A stretch of DNA of 64,000 bases from Platerodrilus igneus (taxonomy: Eukaryota; Arthropoda; Insecta; Coleoptera; Lycidae), in contig JARFIW010001082.1 in NCBI GenBank assembly GCA_036346225.1, positions 2,232,001 through 2,296,000 of the forward strand. The letters are read 5' to 3'. Below are positions 11,476 to 24,646 of this stretch, one piece after another; position 1 is the first letter of the stretch, and the number at the start of each line of letters is the position of its first letter. The translations under genes were made by a program, and so were the position numbers. Below the pieces are notes generated by a model, which ran no database searches, had not been told where the DNA came from, and saw only the letters and a program-made list of their open reading frames with translations.

Positions 11476-13174
11476 ATATTTAATAATATAAAAAATAGTT
11501 ATATAAACAAAAATGTTTATTGCGCAGTGACTTTTAGGTTTTATGTTCGCTTTTCGAATATAGCTGAAATGCTTTTCATAGGCATATCAGTTAATTTCAA
11601 CTGCTGTTGCGATGGCTTAAAAACCCCAGAAGCCTTTAATATTTTGCAAGGTATTGTGAGTAGTACAACGCTTTCAAAAACTCCTACTCTATTATGCAAT
11701 ATTACAGTCCATTCACATACATTAGTATTAACATTTACTTAAAAAATGAATACATGTAGGATTCGATATTACGCAATATATAGCATTCTAATATAGTGAG
11801 CCTTATTTATTGTGATCTTTAAAAACCAGGTGCAACGTACATTTCCTGTCGTCAGATAAACCAGTGATACGTAATAAAGTCAATCGTGTTCAAGTATCAG
11901 ACGAGTTAAGATAACCTTCGTATTAAGGCACGACTTGCGAATTGTTTTAAAAATTTTTAGTAGATAGGATAAATTTTACAAAATATCTAACTTTCATTCT
12001 AACCAATGGTTCGTATAAAATAAATACAAGATTTAATTTAATATATTTTTACAGCGCATTTACGCATTAAGATCTTTAGAAATAACGTTATCATAGTTTA
12101 CAGTTATTAAAGTTTAACATAATTTAAGCATTATCATCTTTAGAAGCAATGCTGTCATGATTTTATATTGCTAAAGTTTTACATAGTTTATGAATTAACC
12201 ACATAATGCGTTTATCTAATTAAGTATGGTTAAGTTGTTATTTTGTGAGGCGTAATCATCTGTTTCCATGTTGAAAATTATGGGCAGGATTTAGGATTTT
12301 ATGTTTTATTCTTATGAAACTCATCCAGAAACCTAAATGTTTGTGGAACACGTAGATTTTACCTTGTTTCAGGTTTGTTTAAAAAAAGGTTTCTTCAATA
12401 GACTGGTAAGTCAAATATGTTATTTTGTTTGTTTGCCGAACTGAAAACATCTGCATAATTTCTGATTATCACTAGAAATTTCCTTTAGTTAGACATCTGT
12501 TTTCAAGAACTTTGTAGCCATTCTTAGCACACATTTTTTAAAACGTTTAAGACCAGAACTGTCATAAAAGCTTTATTAAGTGTAGTGAGCTTTTGGTATT
12601 TATTTCTAGAACAACTTTTGTTTTTTTATTTTGTAAATTTGACTCTTAAATATCTTGCTATAGTTGTTAAAGGAAACTTTGTATTAGTTATATTTTTACA
12701 TTAAAACGTATCTCGGTAAAAAAAATTTGAATTAAGAATATTGTTTTAAAAATTCACATGTAAATTTCTAAGGAAAACAGATCTTATTTCATCCACTGAT
12801 AATTACGTTAATAACCTAAGATCTAAGATTCGGTCATTGATTTAAAGGTGACTATCAAATATTTTGTCCTTTATCATGTAATATAACGATAATTCTTTTT
12901 GCTAAACTAAACTTTTAACACATCAGACTTATTGAATTTAATGTTCTGATTATTTTTTTAATTATAGATCCAAGCTAAATTCCAATTAGCTCAGTAATAT
13001 TAAACGGAAATTTTCTAAAAACTTCGAACAAGGAGATTTTGTTATGTATACACTATAGACATGTTTATTATATATATTATATATTTGTTCAATAATGACA
13101 TTTATCAAACGACTAATATATGTTTCTTATACGAGTTGTTACGTTCACTTTCCAACGGTAAAATTAAAACGTAC
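11476..13174. other. AT-rich stretch, no gene seen
   Basis: No protein motif, terminal repeat or RNA gene is visible. The small open frames here are chance frames in AT-rich DNA. Confidence 0.5.
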
Positions 13175-13687
13175 CTTTTTTGTTCTTTATTATTCGTTTA
13201 CGTAGATTCTGCTTCAATTCTCCAACAACACCCGGTATATTAGACCTTCCAATACAAAGTACACTTCCTAATAATTTATATTTAAATCTATTTATTTTAA
13301 AACGAAAAGCTCTTCTACAATCAAACAGCCGGTATCTTGTTTTAGGTGTCTGTTGGTTTGACCCATATTTTTATAGCGTATAATTACTTCGTATACTACT
13401 TCAATCTAGAAATTCGTTGAAATAATGAATCATACTCTATTTGATAAAGCGTGGTCCAAGTTTCTAATCACCTTTTGGTATATTTGATAACGCCGGCATT
13501 GAATGTAGTCCTTGCTAGAAACGAATTCCTTACTCAATCCTTTCTGTATACGACAACAATTACTCATCGTTACCTTTTTTTATTTTTTGTTACTTGATAA
13601 AATTTCGTGTACACACTGTGTAGTAAGTACTTTTATTGTTAAAAACATGTACTTTTTTTCGTAAAGGGTTTAATTGTTACTCGTAAT
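13175..13687 (+). repeat. Dispersed repeat, inverted partner at 35504-35935
   Basis: The plus strand here matches the reverse complement of 35504-35935. The match runs from a TTTTTTRTTATTCRTTTACGTAG block through a shared CACCCGGTATATTAGACCTTCC-type stretch to GTTACTCGTA. This copy has an extra segment of about 76 bp (near 13355-13430) absent from the partner. Neither copy has a recognisable protein. Both edges are sharp, which suggests a nonautonomous transposon or an old retroposed sequence. Confidence 0.75.
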
Positions 13688-15997
13688 TATTATAGCTTCC
13701 TTCGGTGGACATAACGACCCGTTGAATGACCGCTCCTTTTGATATGGGAGGACACCCGCACTGCGTGATCCCGAGTCCATCTGTTCCGCTCTGTCATTAG
13801 GGAGGGTGTGACCAAACCTACACCTTGGACGCGCGTGTTTATCCACGATTTTTTTTTTGTACTGATCCTGTGAAATGGGCGAAACAATATGTTTATCAGG
13901 TTCTATTGGCTGCCTGAACTTTGAAACTGCAACATGATTATCATTATCTTTATGTGAGATGATATTTATTATTAAGATTGTATTTATTGTGACCATTCTA
14001 CATATTTAATTGTAGGCTCACGAGGGTGATTTAGAACTGTTGGTTTTCTTTTTTTGGTGGTTACAAATCTTTTTTGTTAGTTAACATATCGTAGTGCCAA
14101 TGGGCTGTATGTAACTTTATGCTTACCATGATGATTTAGAGCTGTTGTTTTTAGTGTTGAATTGTTTTTGTGGTAATTTAAGATTTGTAGTGACCTAAAA
14201 ACTGCAGCTCGCCATTTTAAGTGATGATTTTTTTTTTTCCTGATATACGTATGTTGGGGTTATTGATTTTTTTTGTGTTTGGTTATACTGCGCTTTATGT
14301 CTCTTTAAAATGTCATGTATAATAGTTATAAGTATTAATTATGTTTGTGTTCAATTTTTTTTTTGGTACTACTGTTGTTTGGTAACATTTTTTTTTAATT
14401 AGAGGTGTTTTCATGTTTTGTTGTGAGTTATAAATGAGTGTGTGTATTTTTATTTCAGGCCTCTCCTTTATTTTTGGTAATTATAAAACTCCGGCTACTC
14501 GCCGATTGAGCCCGGTCATTCTTGTATTGTCCGTTCAGCTACTTCGATGTACGTAGCAGAGTACATATTGAGGTGATCTTTTTATGTTCATGAGTGTTTA
14601 TGGTAAATCTTCAAACCTTCAGAGGTTCACCTAAATATTATTATCTATCCTATTATTACTTTGAAACACAAACTGTCTCCCTTTGTATTATAATAACTTG
14701 TTTTTATTTCAGGCATACCCTGTTCGTAGTCAATCTTTTGTTATTGGGGATATTTACCTTGGGGTTTTTACGCCATCCCTAGGGCCATAACAACTAGTAC
14801 TTAAACGGGTGTAGTGACGCCTAACTTTAATTTTTTTACATTTTAGTTTTACAGTGAACCTCACTGCTCTCCTTCTCATCGCTCTAATGCTAGAGTAAAG
14901 TCGAAGAGCTAACAATTAGACTTTTATCATCTTAGGCACGGGTGAAAATCCTTACAATAGATATTGTATTAAACAGTGTAATGAAGCAGTAAAAGCGAGA
15001 TGTGACAAAAGTATGTCGTGATACTTTTAAAACAGAGAATAAAAGTCAAACCGTATCTATAAATGTTCGGGTCAAATAAGTGATATTTCATTTCAAATAG
15101 TAACGTTGTAACTGCTATTCTGTTTTTATGTTTAACTTATGTAAATTAAACGAGCAAGAACAAAACTATGTTTTAACAAATATTCTTTTTCTGTAAAATA
15201 TCAACCTGGGAAGCATAAACAAAAATTATTAGTATCTTGCAAAGATTTGATATTAAAATCGACTCGTTCACGTGAAACAGTTTAATAGTCTGAAGTAAAT
15301 GATCAGTTCGTGCCATATGTACAAAATCGACCAATTAAGGAACAGTATATTATTAACAACCCTAAAGTTTCTATCACCTACGGCAACAACGCAAGCGTTC
15401 TTATCACTTACGTCTGTAAGCAGTGTTTCGTAAGGTTCGAGTATTAATTGATATAAGATAATTATTAGGATAGTAACATATTTGACCCTTTGCACTGATA
15501 ATAATGACAATATATCGAGTAACGGTGTAAAACTATTGCTAATATTAATAATCTTAGTGTATTATTACATAATATTGATGACTTGTACATATTAAAATCA
15601 CAAAATAATAGGTATACGTGTTGTTTCCAAGTTCACATTACTGGCTAGATTAGGTTACTTAAGCCTTAGTAACTGTAACGTCAAGCTTACTTAACGTAAT
15701 GTTTCAAAATTCGTATAAAGGGATCTTACGGTTCTAATTGTTACATTCATTATTTGATAGTAGAAATTATAGTTAAGTGTGCGAATAAAAATAGGGTAAG
15801 TATATTATTTGTACTCTCAAAGCATACCAATTCAACACATGACACAAATTTAGATACAAAGTTGAAAAATTAAAAACGCCACCTGCCCAAATTCCACAGC
15901 GAATCATGTAGATGATTGGTATAAAGTGCCACTTAGAGAAATGTTTCAATGTTTATTTAATTTCTCATTGCCGTCAGATAGGTTTTGGGCCGCTTGA
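13688..15997. other. Noncoding stretch with a small GC-richer block at 13690-13860
   Basis: Only 13690-13860 stands out. It is distinctly richer in GC than its surroundings and has overlapping frames on the minus strand, but I recognise no protein or RNA in it. The remainder is AT-rich and featureless. Confidence 0.4.
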
Positions 15998-16540
15998 AGC
16001 TTCTTTTTAAATAAGACTTTATTTCCAAAACACTCCTCTCAGGTGTATTTTAAACAGTAATTACAAATGGTTTTAATAACAGGTACATTATGTTCATTAA
16101 CGTATTAAAATCAAAAATAATCAAAGTTATTATTTACTAATTAATAATTAAAATCAATAACTAATAATTACAAATGAGTAGCTAAAGTTATGAAGTTCTC
16201 AGACTGACTGGCCATCTTGGGCTCATGAGGGTATTTATGATATCCCTGCTCTTACATCACTTATGAGAAATGCAGATCTCATGTCTGCTATTTTTTGATA
16301 CAATACAATGTATTACATTTTAATAATTTTAATTCTAACAATTGGTTTCTTATAGTCCATTGTGACCTGCACCTGAAGTGTCATATTGCGTCAGAAATAC
16401 AAAGTAACTGGTTTCGTTCTCATGTCTGGTTTATGAACTTCCATTATACTTTTATAATGTGTCCTTCAATTATACAATGTAACAATCTATTTCTTAAGAC
16501 TTAATAGTTTCATATATTTTAATTTGGGGAATATGTAACT
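15998..16540 (-). repeat. 3' LTR of the errantivirus-like element
   Basis: This 543-bp copy aligns with 20546-21119 over nearly its whole length, with a short gap near 16182 where the partner has an extra stretch. On the minus strand it begins AGTTACATAT and ends in AAAGAAGCT after an AATAAA signal near 16018. Confidence 0.85.
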
Positions 16541-16599
16541 CCTCCCGACGTAGATGAAAATTAAGACTTCTACTTAGTTTTTAAAACTCATTGTCCCTA

Positions 16600-18300
16600 A
16601 GAGTTCATTTATTATTTTTTTATTTATTTACCTTTATTTCTTGATTCTTATGACTAAAATTTGTTTTCTTGTTGCTATATCTAAGATACATTTTGTACAA
16701 TAAATATACAGTTAATAAAATTATTACAATAATCAATAAAATTGTTCAAACACTGATATTATTCTAATGCAATTTCGGCACTTTTAATTCACTTAAATGT
16801 TCTTTATTTATGTCCATTAATTTTACGGCTTGGTTGAGGTCGTCTAAGTGTAGATGTTCTAGTTGCATTGGTTTTTTGATAATTTCGTCGTCTTCAGGTT
16901 GTGTAATCTTGAACTGTAAGTTCGGGTAAATTTGCGAATTTCTTCGTTACTACAGGGTTTTGATATACTCGAATATTTTCGTTTTTAATTTTAAATAGCA
17001 ATCTTCTTTTATGGTGATTACTTTACTTCTAATTAAGGCAAAACTGTTTTCGTCTTGGTTGCAATGGGCAGTTGCTATTACTTTTTGCGGAAATACAGCA
17101 ATCCATTTGTTGTCCGTGATTTTCTGAATTTTCATGTTTGTAATTTGTACTGGTTTTGGCTCACAATTCTCATAGTGAATAGAGAATGTTAGTAATTGTA
17201 CTTCACAAGAGCTATCTGTTTGAATAGCTGTTGTCGGTTAATGATTGACATAAATATTAACTAGGTGCTACTTCTTTGCACTTTTCATTCGTGAAGCCAT
17301 ACCTAAGTACATTCAGGGAAAGGAACTTGGTTTTAGGGATAATAACTTGATACTGGCTAGTAACTTTTATGGGTAAAGCAAATAAATGATAATATTTATA
17401 AGTGTTAATCTCTACAATGGGGATTTCTGTTAAAAACGTAATTTCATGATTCTTTACATAACCCTGTACTATGGCTATTTTTTCAAATATAAGTATGTTA
17501 GATTCTGTTATTTCAAAGGGTAGTTTACTGTTAGTTATAAGTGATCTAATTACTAATAATTCATTTAATAATTTAATTGGCTCTATAATACTAGCCTGTA
17601 ATGTGTTTAATTTAGCAAATGTTACAGCGTTTTCTAATGTGGCTACAATTTGTTGAATTACAGTAAGGGTTGATATCATTTGATTGAATATCGTGTTGAA
17701 TCTTATTAAATCTCGTATTCCTAGCATCGAGGTTTACATGTTACTTTCAAGAGTTAGTATTCTGTTTGTTACGCTGTCTTGGTTCTTTACTAATTTTTGT
17801 AATGTGTCGTTAAATTTTACTATGGTTGACTGAGTTAAGGATATTTTTGTCATTCTGGTTTTCAATTAAGTGTTGTATTGCGTTGTGGTATCGTTCAGCA
17901 TCTTGGTTGTCTAACTTGCCTGTGATAGCCTTTATAATATTACCTAATCCGTTAATAAATCATCTTTTTCGTCTTGTGAATTGGTCTATTGATATTAATT
18001 GATTGAATTTGTCGTCTGTGTTCTTTAAGATGTTCTCCATTATACTTTTGTAGTTAAACATTTCTATCGCGTATTCTTTTCCGAATTTGGCTGTGTCCAT
18101 TGATTGTTTCAGTCTGTAGTCTAATAGTCTACTGTTTTTACATACTTTTTAATTTTACTGGTAGTATACCGGGGTTGTTTTTTATATCTTCCACTATTAT
18201 GTCGTTGTCGTCACTTCTATCTGGGTGGAGGTTGACGGCAAGGGTGATGGCTGTCCATCTGAAATTACAGGCTGTCTTAAATTCTTTCAGCGATTGTATT
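16600..18300 (-). pseudogene. env (F-protein-like envelope) of the errantivirus-like element, broken
   Basis: Minus-strand frames show the layout of insect errantivirus envelope proteins. A basic RRKR furin-type site lies at 17963-17974, followed by a glycine-rich fusion-peptide-like stretch. A long ectodomain region at 17727-17257 is rich in Leu and Ile helices, and a cysteine-containing membrane-proximal part lies at 17135-16950. A hydrophobic membrane segment falls near 16690-16750. A TGA at 17960-17962 falls directly after the cleavage site, and there are further stops near 17740-17880 and 17140-17250. No complete envelope protein could be made. The start of the frame overlaps the end of pol and is not defined. 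Confidence 0.75.
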
Positions 18301-19420
18301 TTACGATTTTTCCGTTATCTACTACGGCTACATTTTTATCTGAGATCTTTTTGATTTTAAACGGACCTAAATTTCTGGGGGCCGTTTTGTGTCTCTTACC
18401 TTTAAAATTGCTCTCATACACGGTTTGTCCTACTGAAAATTTATTTATATTGGCGTCCTTATTGCGAGTTTTTGTAATACGTTCCTTATCGTTAGCTAAT
18501 TTACTTTTGACATTAGTATAAGTAATTTTTAATTTTTCTTTGTGATCTTTTGCATGCTGTTAATATACTTATTTGTTATAGTGTATATCATAAGGATTGC
18601 GGGAATCTGAGTGTCCTAATGTTAATTCGAGGGGTGTAAAATTAGTTGATGAGTGAATTGTGTTATTATAAGTAATTAGTGCGTATGACATTAAATTAAT
18701 AATGTATTCTGTCTGATAGGTTAATCTTAACAGTCTGATTTGTTCCAATAAGGCTAGGTGTAATCTTTCAATTAATCCATTTGATTCCGGGTGATTTTCG
18801 TTATAAAATGAATTTTTATTTTATGAGGGTCTAGGGTATTCTGTATTGTTTCGTTTCTGAATTCGCGTCCATTGTTTAGAGTTATTGATTCGGGTGTGCC
18901 ATAAAATGTAAAGTATTGTAAGAATCCTTGGGTTACATGGATACTATTTTTTGAAATAATGGGTGTCACTTGTCCTACTTTGGTGAATGCGTATACGATT
19001 ATTAGAAAGTGTTGATCTTCTACTACCAAAGTGTCCGCATGTAATTTTTGAAAAGGTTTGTCGGGTGTTTTAGATAACATTAAGGGTACTTTTGGTGGTC
19101 ATCTGTCGTATTTTGCCTGGTCACATAGTTCACATTGGTTGATAAAATCGGTGGTTAATTCTTTCATGTCCTTAAGTAATATCTTCTTTCGAGATGTTTT
19201 AATGTTTCGTTGATTCCACGATGGTTGGTTTTACCTTCGTGTTGGTTTCGAATTACGTCATTTATTTCTATTGGGCCATCTAAAGTTATTAATTTTCGTG
19301 TACATATGATAATCTCGGGTCCTGAATTATTATATAATTCTGAAAATCGTTTGTACAAATGTTCTGTGGTGTAATAAAAGTAAAAACGTTTTTTCTCTGG
19401 GCTATATTCTTTCAAAATTT
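18140..19420 (-). pseudogene. Integrase of the errantivirus-like element, broken
   Basis: The zinc-binding HHCC part lies at about 19250-19110 (HEGKTNHRGINETLKH and CELCDQ). The core domain starts at 19080 with an HADTL motif. The second catalytic motif reads ITLNNGREF, where Asp is expected in place of the first Asn. The Glu motif (HPESNGLIERLHLALL) follows in another frame near 18785-18735. The C-terminal domain, with GPFKIKKISD, runs to about 18140. Stops and a frameshift near 18775-18790 break the frame, and the catalytic Asp to Asn change would itself inactivate it. Confidence 0.8.
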
Positions 19421-19649
19421 TAATTATCTGCTCCTCGCTATCATCTTTCGTTATTTGAATTTGGTATATTTTCTTATCACCTGTTTATATATATTTTACT
19501 GGATTGAGGTCGGTTAAAACTTCGGTAACTATGAATTGATTTGGTTTCGTGTCTATTGCTTCGTTAAAAATTTTAATTGCAATTTTCGGTTCGTCGTTTT
19601 GCGTTGAGTGTATGGTTTATATTTCTTCTGGGTGCTCCCTAATTTCTGT

Positions 19650-20545
19650 TTCGTCTACGTTACCTATAACTGGGTCTGTCTTTATTGCGTTAAGTTGTAT
19701 TCCGCTTAGTGCGCCTGCATTATTGTTATACATTCCTTTTATATACAATTTCATAATCGTATTCTTCTAGTCTAATCCTCCATCTCTGTAATTTTGAATT
19801 CGGTTCATTGAGTTTGCATAAGCATACTAATGGTCTATGGTCGGTGTATGTGTAGAATTTTTTCCATAAAGATATGGCCTAAAATATTTTGTTGCCCAAA
19901 TTATTGCTAATAGTTCTTTCTCAATAGTGCAATATTTTTGTTCCGTTTAATTTAGTATTCTTGACGCGTAGCTGATTGATTTATTGCTACCTACTTTTCT
20001 TTGACTCAATACTGCGCCTAAAGCAACGTTAGATGCATCGGTTGTTAACACAAATGGTTTTGAAAAATCAGGATATTCTAATATAGGGTGATTTGTAAAG
20101 ATACATTTAATTTTTTCTACTGCTTTAATAAATTCCGGTGTGTGTTCGATCTTATTACCTTTCTTTAAACAATTTGTCAATGGTTTGGTTATTTGTGCGT
20201 AACCTTTGATGAATTTTCGGTAATAACCACTAAGTCCTAAAAATCCTTTAATTTCTTTATTCGCTTTTAGAAAGGTGTAATTTAATACGGCATTTGTTTT
20301 GTCTGGGTTTGGCATAACACCTTGTGGCGTTATTATATGTCCTAAAATGCTACTTCTTTTTGTAAAAATTCACTTTTATCTAATTGAACTTTAAAATGAG
20401 CTTTTCGTAATCGTTCAAAAACTTCCCTTAATCTTTTGTTGTGTTCAGTCAGCGATGTTGAGTATATGATTATTTCGTCCAGGTACACAAGACATTTTTC
20501 GTTGTGTATCCCTCTTAAAATGTTATCCATAGCCTTCTGAAATGT
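19650..20545 (-). pseudogene. Reverse transcriptase (C-terminal half) and RNase H of the errantivirus-like element
   Basis: The fragment begins inside the conserved ATFQ motif right at the LTR edge (20545). It continues with the active-site YLDEII (YLDD is usual) near 20480, then the thumb and connection with LGLSGYYRKFIKGYAQITKP (20315-19947) and TDASNVALGAVLSQ, then RNase H remnants down to about 19650 ([16 protein letters not shown]). The frames are broken at about 20340 and 19945 and afterwards. The N-terminal fingers with the first catalytic Asp are absent. Confidence 0.85.
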
Positions 20546-21119
20546 AGCTTCTTTTTAAAAAAGAGTTTATTTCCAAAACAATCCCATCAAGTGTATTTTA
20601 AACAGTAATTAGAAATGGTTTTAATAACAGGTACGTTATGTTCATTAACGTATTAAAATCAAAAATAATCAAAGTTATTATTTATTAATTAATAATTAAA
20701 ATCAATAACTAATAATTACAAATGAGTAGCTTTGAACCACTAACAATGCTAAAGTTATGAAGTTCTCAGACTGTCTGGCCATCTTGGGCTCTTGAGGGTA
20801 TTTATGCTATCCCAGCTCTTACATCACTTGTGGGAAATGCAGATCTCATGTCTGCTATTTCTTGATACAGTACAATATATAACATTTTAATAATCTTCAT
20901 TCTAAAAATTGGTTTCTTATAGTTTATTGTGACCTGCATCTGCAGTGTCATATTACGTCTGGAATACAAAGTAACTGTTTCCGTTCTCATGTCTGGTTTA
21001 TAAACTTCCATTAACCTTTTATAATGTGTCCTTCAATTATACAAAGTAACAATCTATTTTTTAAGACTTAATATTTTCATTTGAATATACATATACATTA
21101 ATTTGGAGGATGTGTAACT
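20546..21119 (-). repeat. 5' LTR of the errantivirus-like element
   Basis: This 574-bp copy is the partner of 15998-16540. On the minus strand it starts AGTTACACATCC. It ends in AAAGAAGCT, after which reverse transcriptase codons follow at once. No primer binding site remains. Confidence 0.85.
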
Positions 21120-21834
21120 CGTCTACAATTCAAAATTTACATAGGTAGGACGAACGAGATTGATTAAAACGCAGTAGTGTTTATTTTAACAACTAATCAA
21201 AATTAAATTTCTTAAGGTATTGTGAAAATTACACATTTTGTTTAGAAAATTTTGGAGAGTAGTAAGTTCCTACAGCAATATATCAACATTACAGCCAGGC
21301 ACGGGACGAGCGTTTATAACACCCTTCTACATTTTTGCGTTTGGCGCATTAAATTTTCCACCTAATATGCAACGGTGCACAATTAGTAAAAATTAATACA
21401 CACGTTTCTTCATGTTTATTTGAGACACTTTATAAAACTTAAAGGTAGTCTTACTCACGAAAATTTGATATGCAAATAGAATTATATTGAATATTACATT
21501 GAACAAAATATTTACAATATAACACAAAGAAATAAAAATAAATTAAAACTTTATAAAACTGAGTACAACTTCTTGTGTTTTATTTTTTGCGGCTTGTCAA
21601 ATTAAACTATCAAAATTTCATTATATTAATATATCAGATTTTATACATATTATAGCAAGATTATTTAGACGATTTTGTTTCATCATCGATGTTAAATAAT
21701 TTTTTAACTTCAGTTTAGAAAATGAACAATTCAACTTAGTAACAAAAACCTAATGAAGTTCGTAAATTTATGCAGGTATTTGTAAAAGAATTAACAAAAA
21801 TTTTCATTGCCACAAAACTTAAAATTTCTTTGAT

Positions 21835-21836
<2 letters not shown>
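21120..21836. other. AT-rich stretch, no gene seen
   Basis: I see no protein, terminal repeat or RNA gene. One small GC-richer patch lies at about 21290-21380. Confidence 0.4.
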
Positions 21837-21890
<54 letters not shown>

Positions 21891-21901
21891 ATATATATAT
21901 A
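21837..21901. repeat. (TA)n microsatellite
   Basis: A run of TA dinucleotides with one interruption is followed directly by TTGGTGTGATAAGGGG. Confidence 0.95.
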
Positions 21902-24597
21902 TTGGTGTGATAAGGGGGGTCACAGGAGGTCTATTGAGCACCACATTCTGTGAGAAAAAGACTAAAAGTTGAGAAAGTAAAATTTTCCAATATTTAATTT
22001 TTACCCTGCATAATATTCTCGTAAGATTTGTATAACACCAATTTTATGTAAAAATTACACGCTTTAAGTGTTTGAACATACCATTTAGAAACGAAGCCCA
22101 ATCAATCATTCCTTGATTCAAAAATTTGTAAGTAAATATTTATTCTTTTGAAAAATATCAGTTTTATTGTATTCATCCACTTCAAGAATATTAAATAACT
22201 TCAATGTCAAGCTATCTTCTTTAAGATATATCATTTAAAACAATATTTAACAGGCGAAAATATAAAAATCCGTACTTTTATAACATGTAAATTCCATAAT
22301 GCATGCATCCTCTTTAAGGATATCATTTAATAAACTTAAGACACTGTTTTGAAAGACGAATAGTTGCAAACCCTTCAAGAATTCATCATATTTACGTTAA
22401 CAAGATAATTATCTTGTACGAAAAATACGGTATTTATTCACTTATCGAAACTATTTCTTCGAGAGTGTTCTCAAAACCATAAATTATTTATAAATAAGCA
22501 AATGACAGCTAAATATTTCCTATGAATGAATGCACGCAATAACACCTGAAAAGACAATAAAACCATATAAAATTATAAACTATAATAGCTATATGCTACA
22601 GAAACTCGTGAGGGAGAGAGATAACCAACCGTTAGTTTCATTCACTAATAAAAGATAGATAACTTTATGATTGCCATAAATTTAAACTGAAGGACGATTA
22701 AAGAGATAATGAACACACAAAATTGCGGTCGATTTTTACATTATGAGAATATCGAGAATATGATCAAAATTCAAGAAAAAATCACGTATTGAGAATGTGT
22801 CTAAATATAAAAGGCGAAAATAATGAAAGGAATTCATTCAAGATTTAGCGTTCAAGATTTAAACATAAGTACTTCAACATCCGATAATTAATAGATAGTT
22901 GCTGAATGGAGTGCAAGAAAAGAGTAATTTATTGCTCCAATATAAATGATTAATTATCTTAGTGTAAGGTCACCGGTTATTTTAATCTATTAAAATAATA
23001 GTACTTTTGCAAGGTATTTTGACGTATCGAGATTGATTAAAAATGGAAATCTAAAAATTTGGAACCAGGAATTTTTGATGCTGTGAATTTCAATGGAAAC
23101 GACTTTTTAAATAACAATCATAAGCAAAGACATGTGGTCACGGAGATAAGAATATCGGCAAGAATTTGATAATTCAAAGCGCAGGTATATCTTTGTTTTA
23201 AAACTAAAGAGACAATTTATGTAGTATTAAGTAGATGAAACTAGTATGTTTTTATTTTGCGTATAGAAAATTATTTGTGAATGGATAGTTTTAGTTTAGC
23301 AATTTTGAGGTGAGAGCTCGAGTTGCTTGGAACCTAACAAAAATTTCCGCTCAACGTCGTGATTAGCTACACTGAGAACGGTGTAATACAAGAATATTTA
23401 AATTATCCATAAAAATTTTAAAGAAAGTTTTGTGACTTACGTGTGTTGTGGTTTTCTAATTATCAACAGGGATTAGGTATAGATTGTGTTATATGTAAGT
23501 AGTGATAAAATGTTGTTTCTTTCTAAACTTAAGCTATAAATTGCATTTATCAGCATTCTTTATATCTGTGGGTGTAAATAGATTTCTTATTTGATGTGTG
23601 TAAAAAACAATGTTTTTGAACCTATTGAGGATTAATGACGTGATCCAGTGCTCTAAATTAATAAATTGCAAAGATTTTATATATTAATTAATTTTAGACT
23701 TACGTTTATTTTAACGGCAGAATTTTATACACACTTATTTCAATCTCTTCAACTTATAACTTTCACTAAATCTTATTTATGTAGTAAACTTGTTTCAACT
23801 ATTACAGTCGGCGCGTCGATTATGGAAGAATGTCATCTATCTTCCTCAGTTAGTTTTATACACAAATTCCTTCCCGAATGTTGCACACGTCCTAATTGGT
23901 TGACAGCCAGCTATCGGTTGTTTGTCCATGGAAAAGACGTTTCTATGTTTATCTGCAAGGTGCTATATCTGCAACCTGTTGGGTTTTATTAAATATTGCA
24001 TTTTATATACATTCGAATTTGCACGTACATCGGAACTTTATAATGGGATTCGTTAACGAATGGTATTTCATGTACGTTTCAAACTGCTCGTATTCGGAAT
24101 TTTAATATCCATACTTTAATAACATATGTTCGTTTTATTAAATATGGCAATTTATATACGTACGAAACAGCACGTATTTCTGACATTTCAAGCGGGATTT
24201 GTTTAACCACTGGTGTAAATAATATGCGTTTATTGACTTTCTTACGTAACTGCGTTTAGAAAGAAACTTCATTTCACGATTATTTTTCTTCAAATATGTT
24301 GAACCTGCATTTGATTTTAAGCTTAAAAATTTTTTAAATGTTCTAAAAATGATTGGATTGCCTCCGCAATTATTTATTTTGGCGAATGCGGTGAAGTTAT
24401 TACTAAATTAGCTTGCTTAGATTAATTGTAGCTTGTTATTGATTTTACACAAGGTGATTTGTATTTGCTTTTTGCATGATGAATGAATTATGTACAATTT
24501 ATGATTGAAATGTTTAGTTTTCGTGATTTTTATATATTTTCATGAAGTTTTCCTCCTTTGTGACCTAATATGAACTTTAATAATCTTATTATCATAG

Positions 24598-24600
<3 letters not shown>

Positions 24601-24645
<45 letters not shown>
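24601..24645. repeat. (TA)n microsatellite
   Basis: A run of TA dinucleotides is preceded by TTATCATAGCTATAA, which is related to the motif beside the other (TA)n runs. Confidence 0.95.

Positions 24646-24646
<1 letters not shown>

Larger units (their letters stand above)
15998..21119 (-). mobile_element. Errantivirus-like gypsy element with env, 5' part deleted
   Basis: Two direct repeats, 15998-16540 and 20546-21119, are LTRs starting (minus strand) AGTTACAYAT, as in the gypsy/17.6 group. Between them the minus strand encodes only the last part of the reverse transcriptase, then RNase H, integrase and an envelope protein. The 5' LTR abuts the middle of the reverse transcriptase, so gag, protease and the first half of the polymerase are missing. 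A purine tract (minus GTCGGGAGG, 16541-16549) precedes the 3' LTR. The coding regions are broken by stops and frameshifts. This is an old endogenous insect retrovirus copy and is not functional. Confidence 0.88.

Noticed and set aside
13670..13996. 108-codon minus-strand frame over a GC-richer patch
   Set aside because: A second overlapping frame is equally open and neither has a known motif. The patch is noted, but no gene is called.
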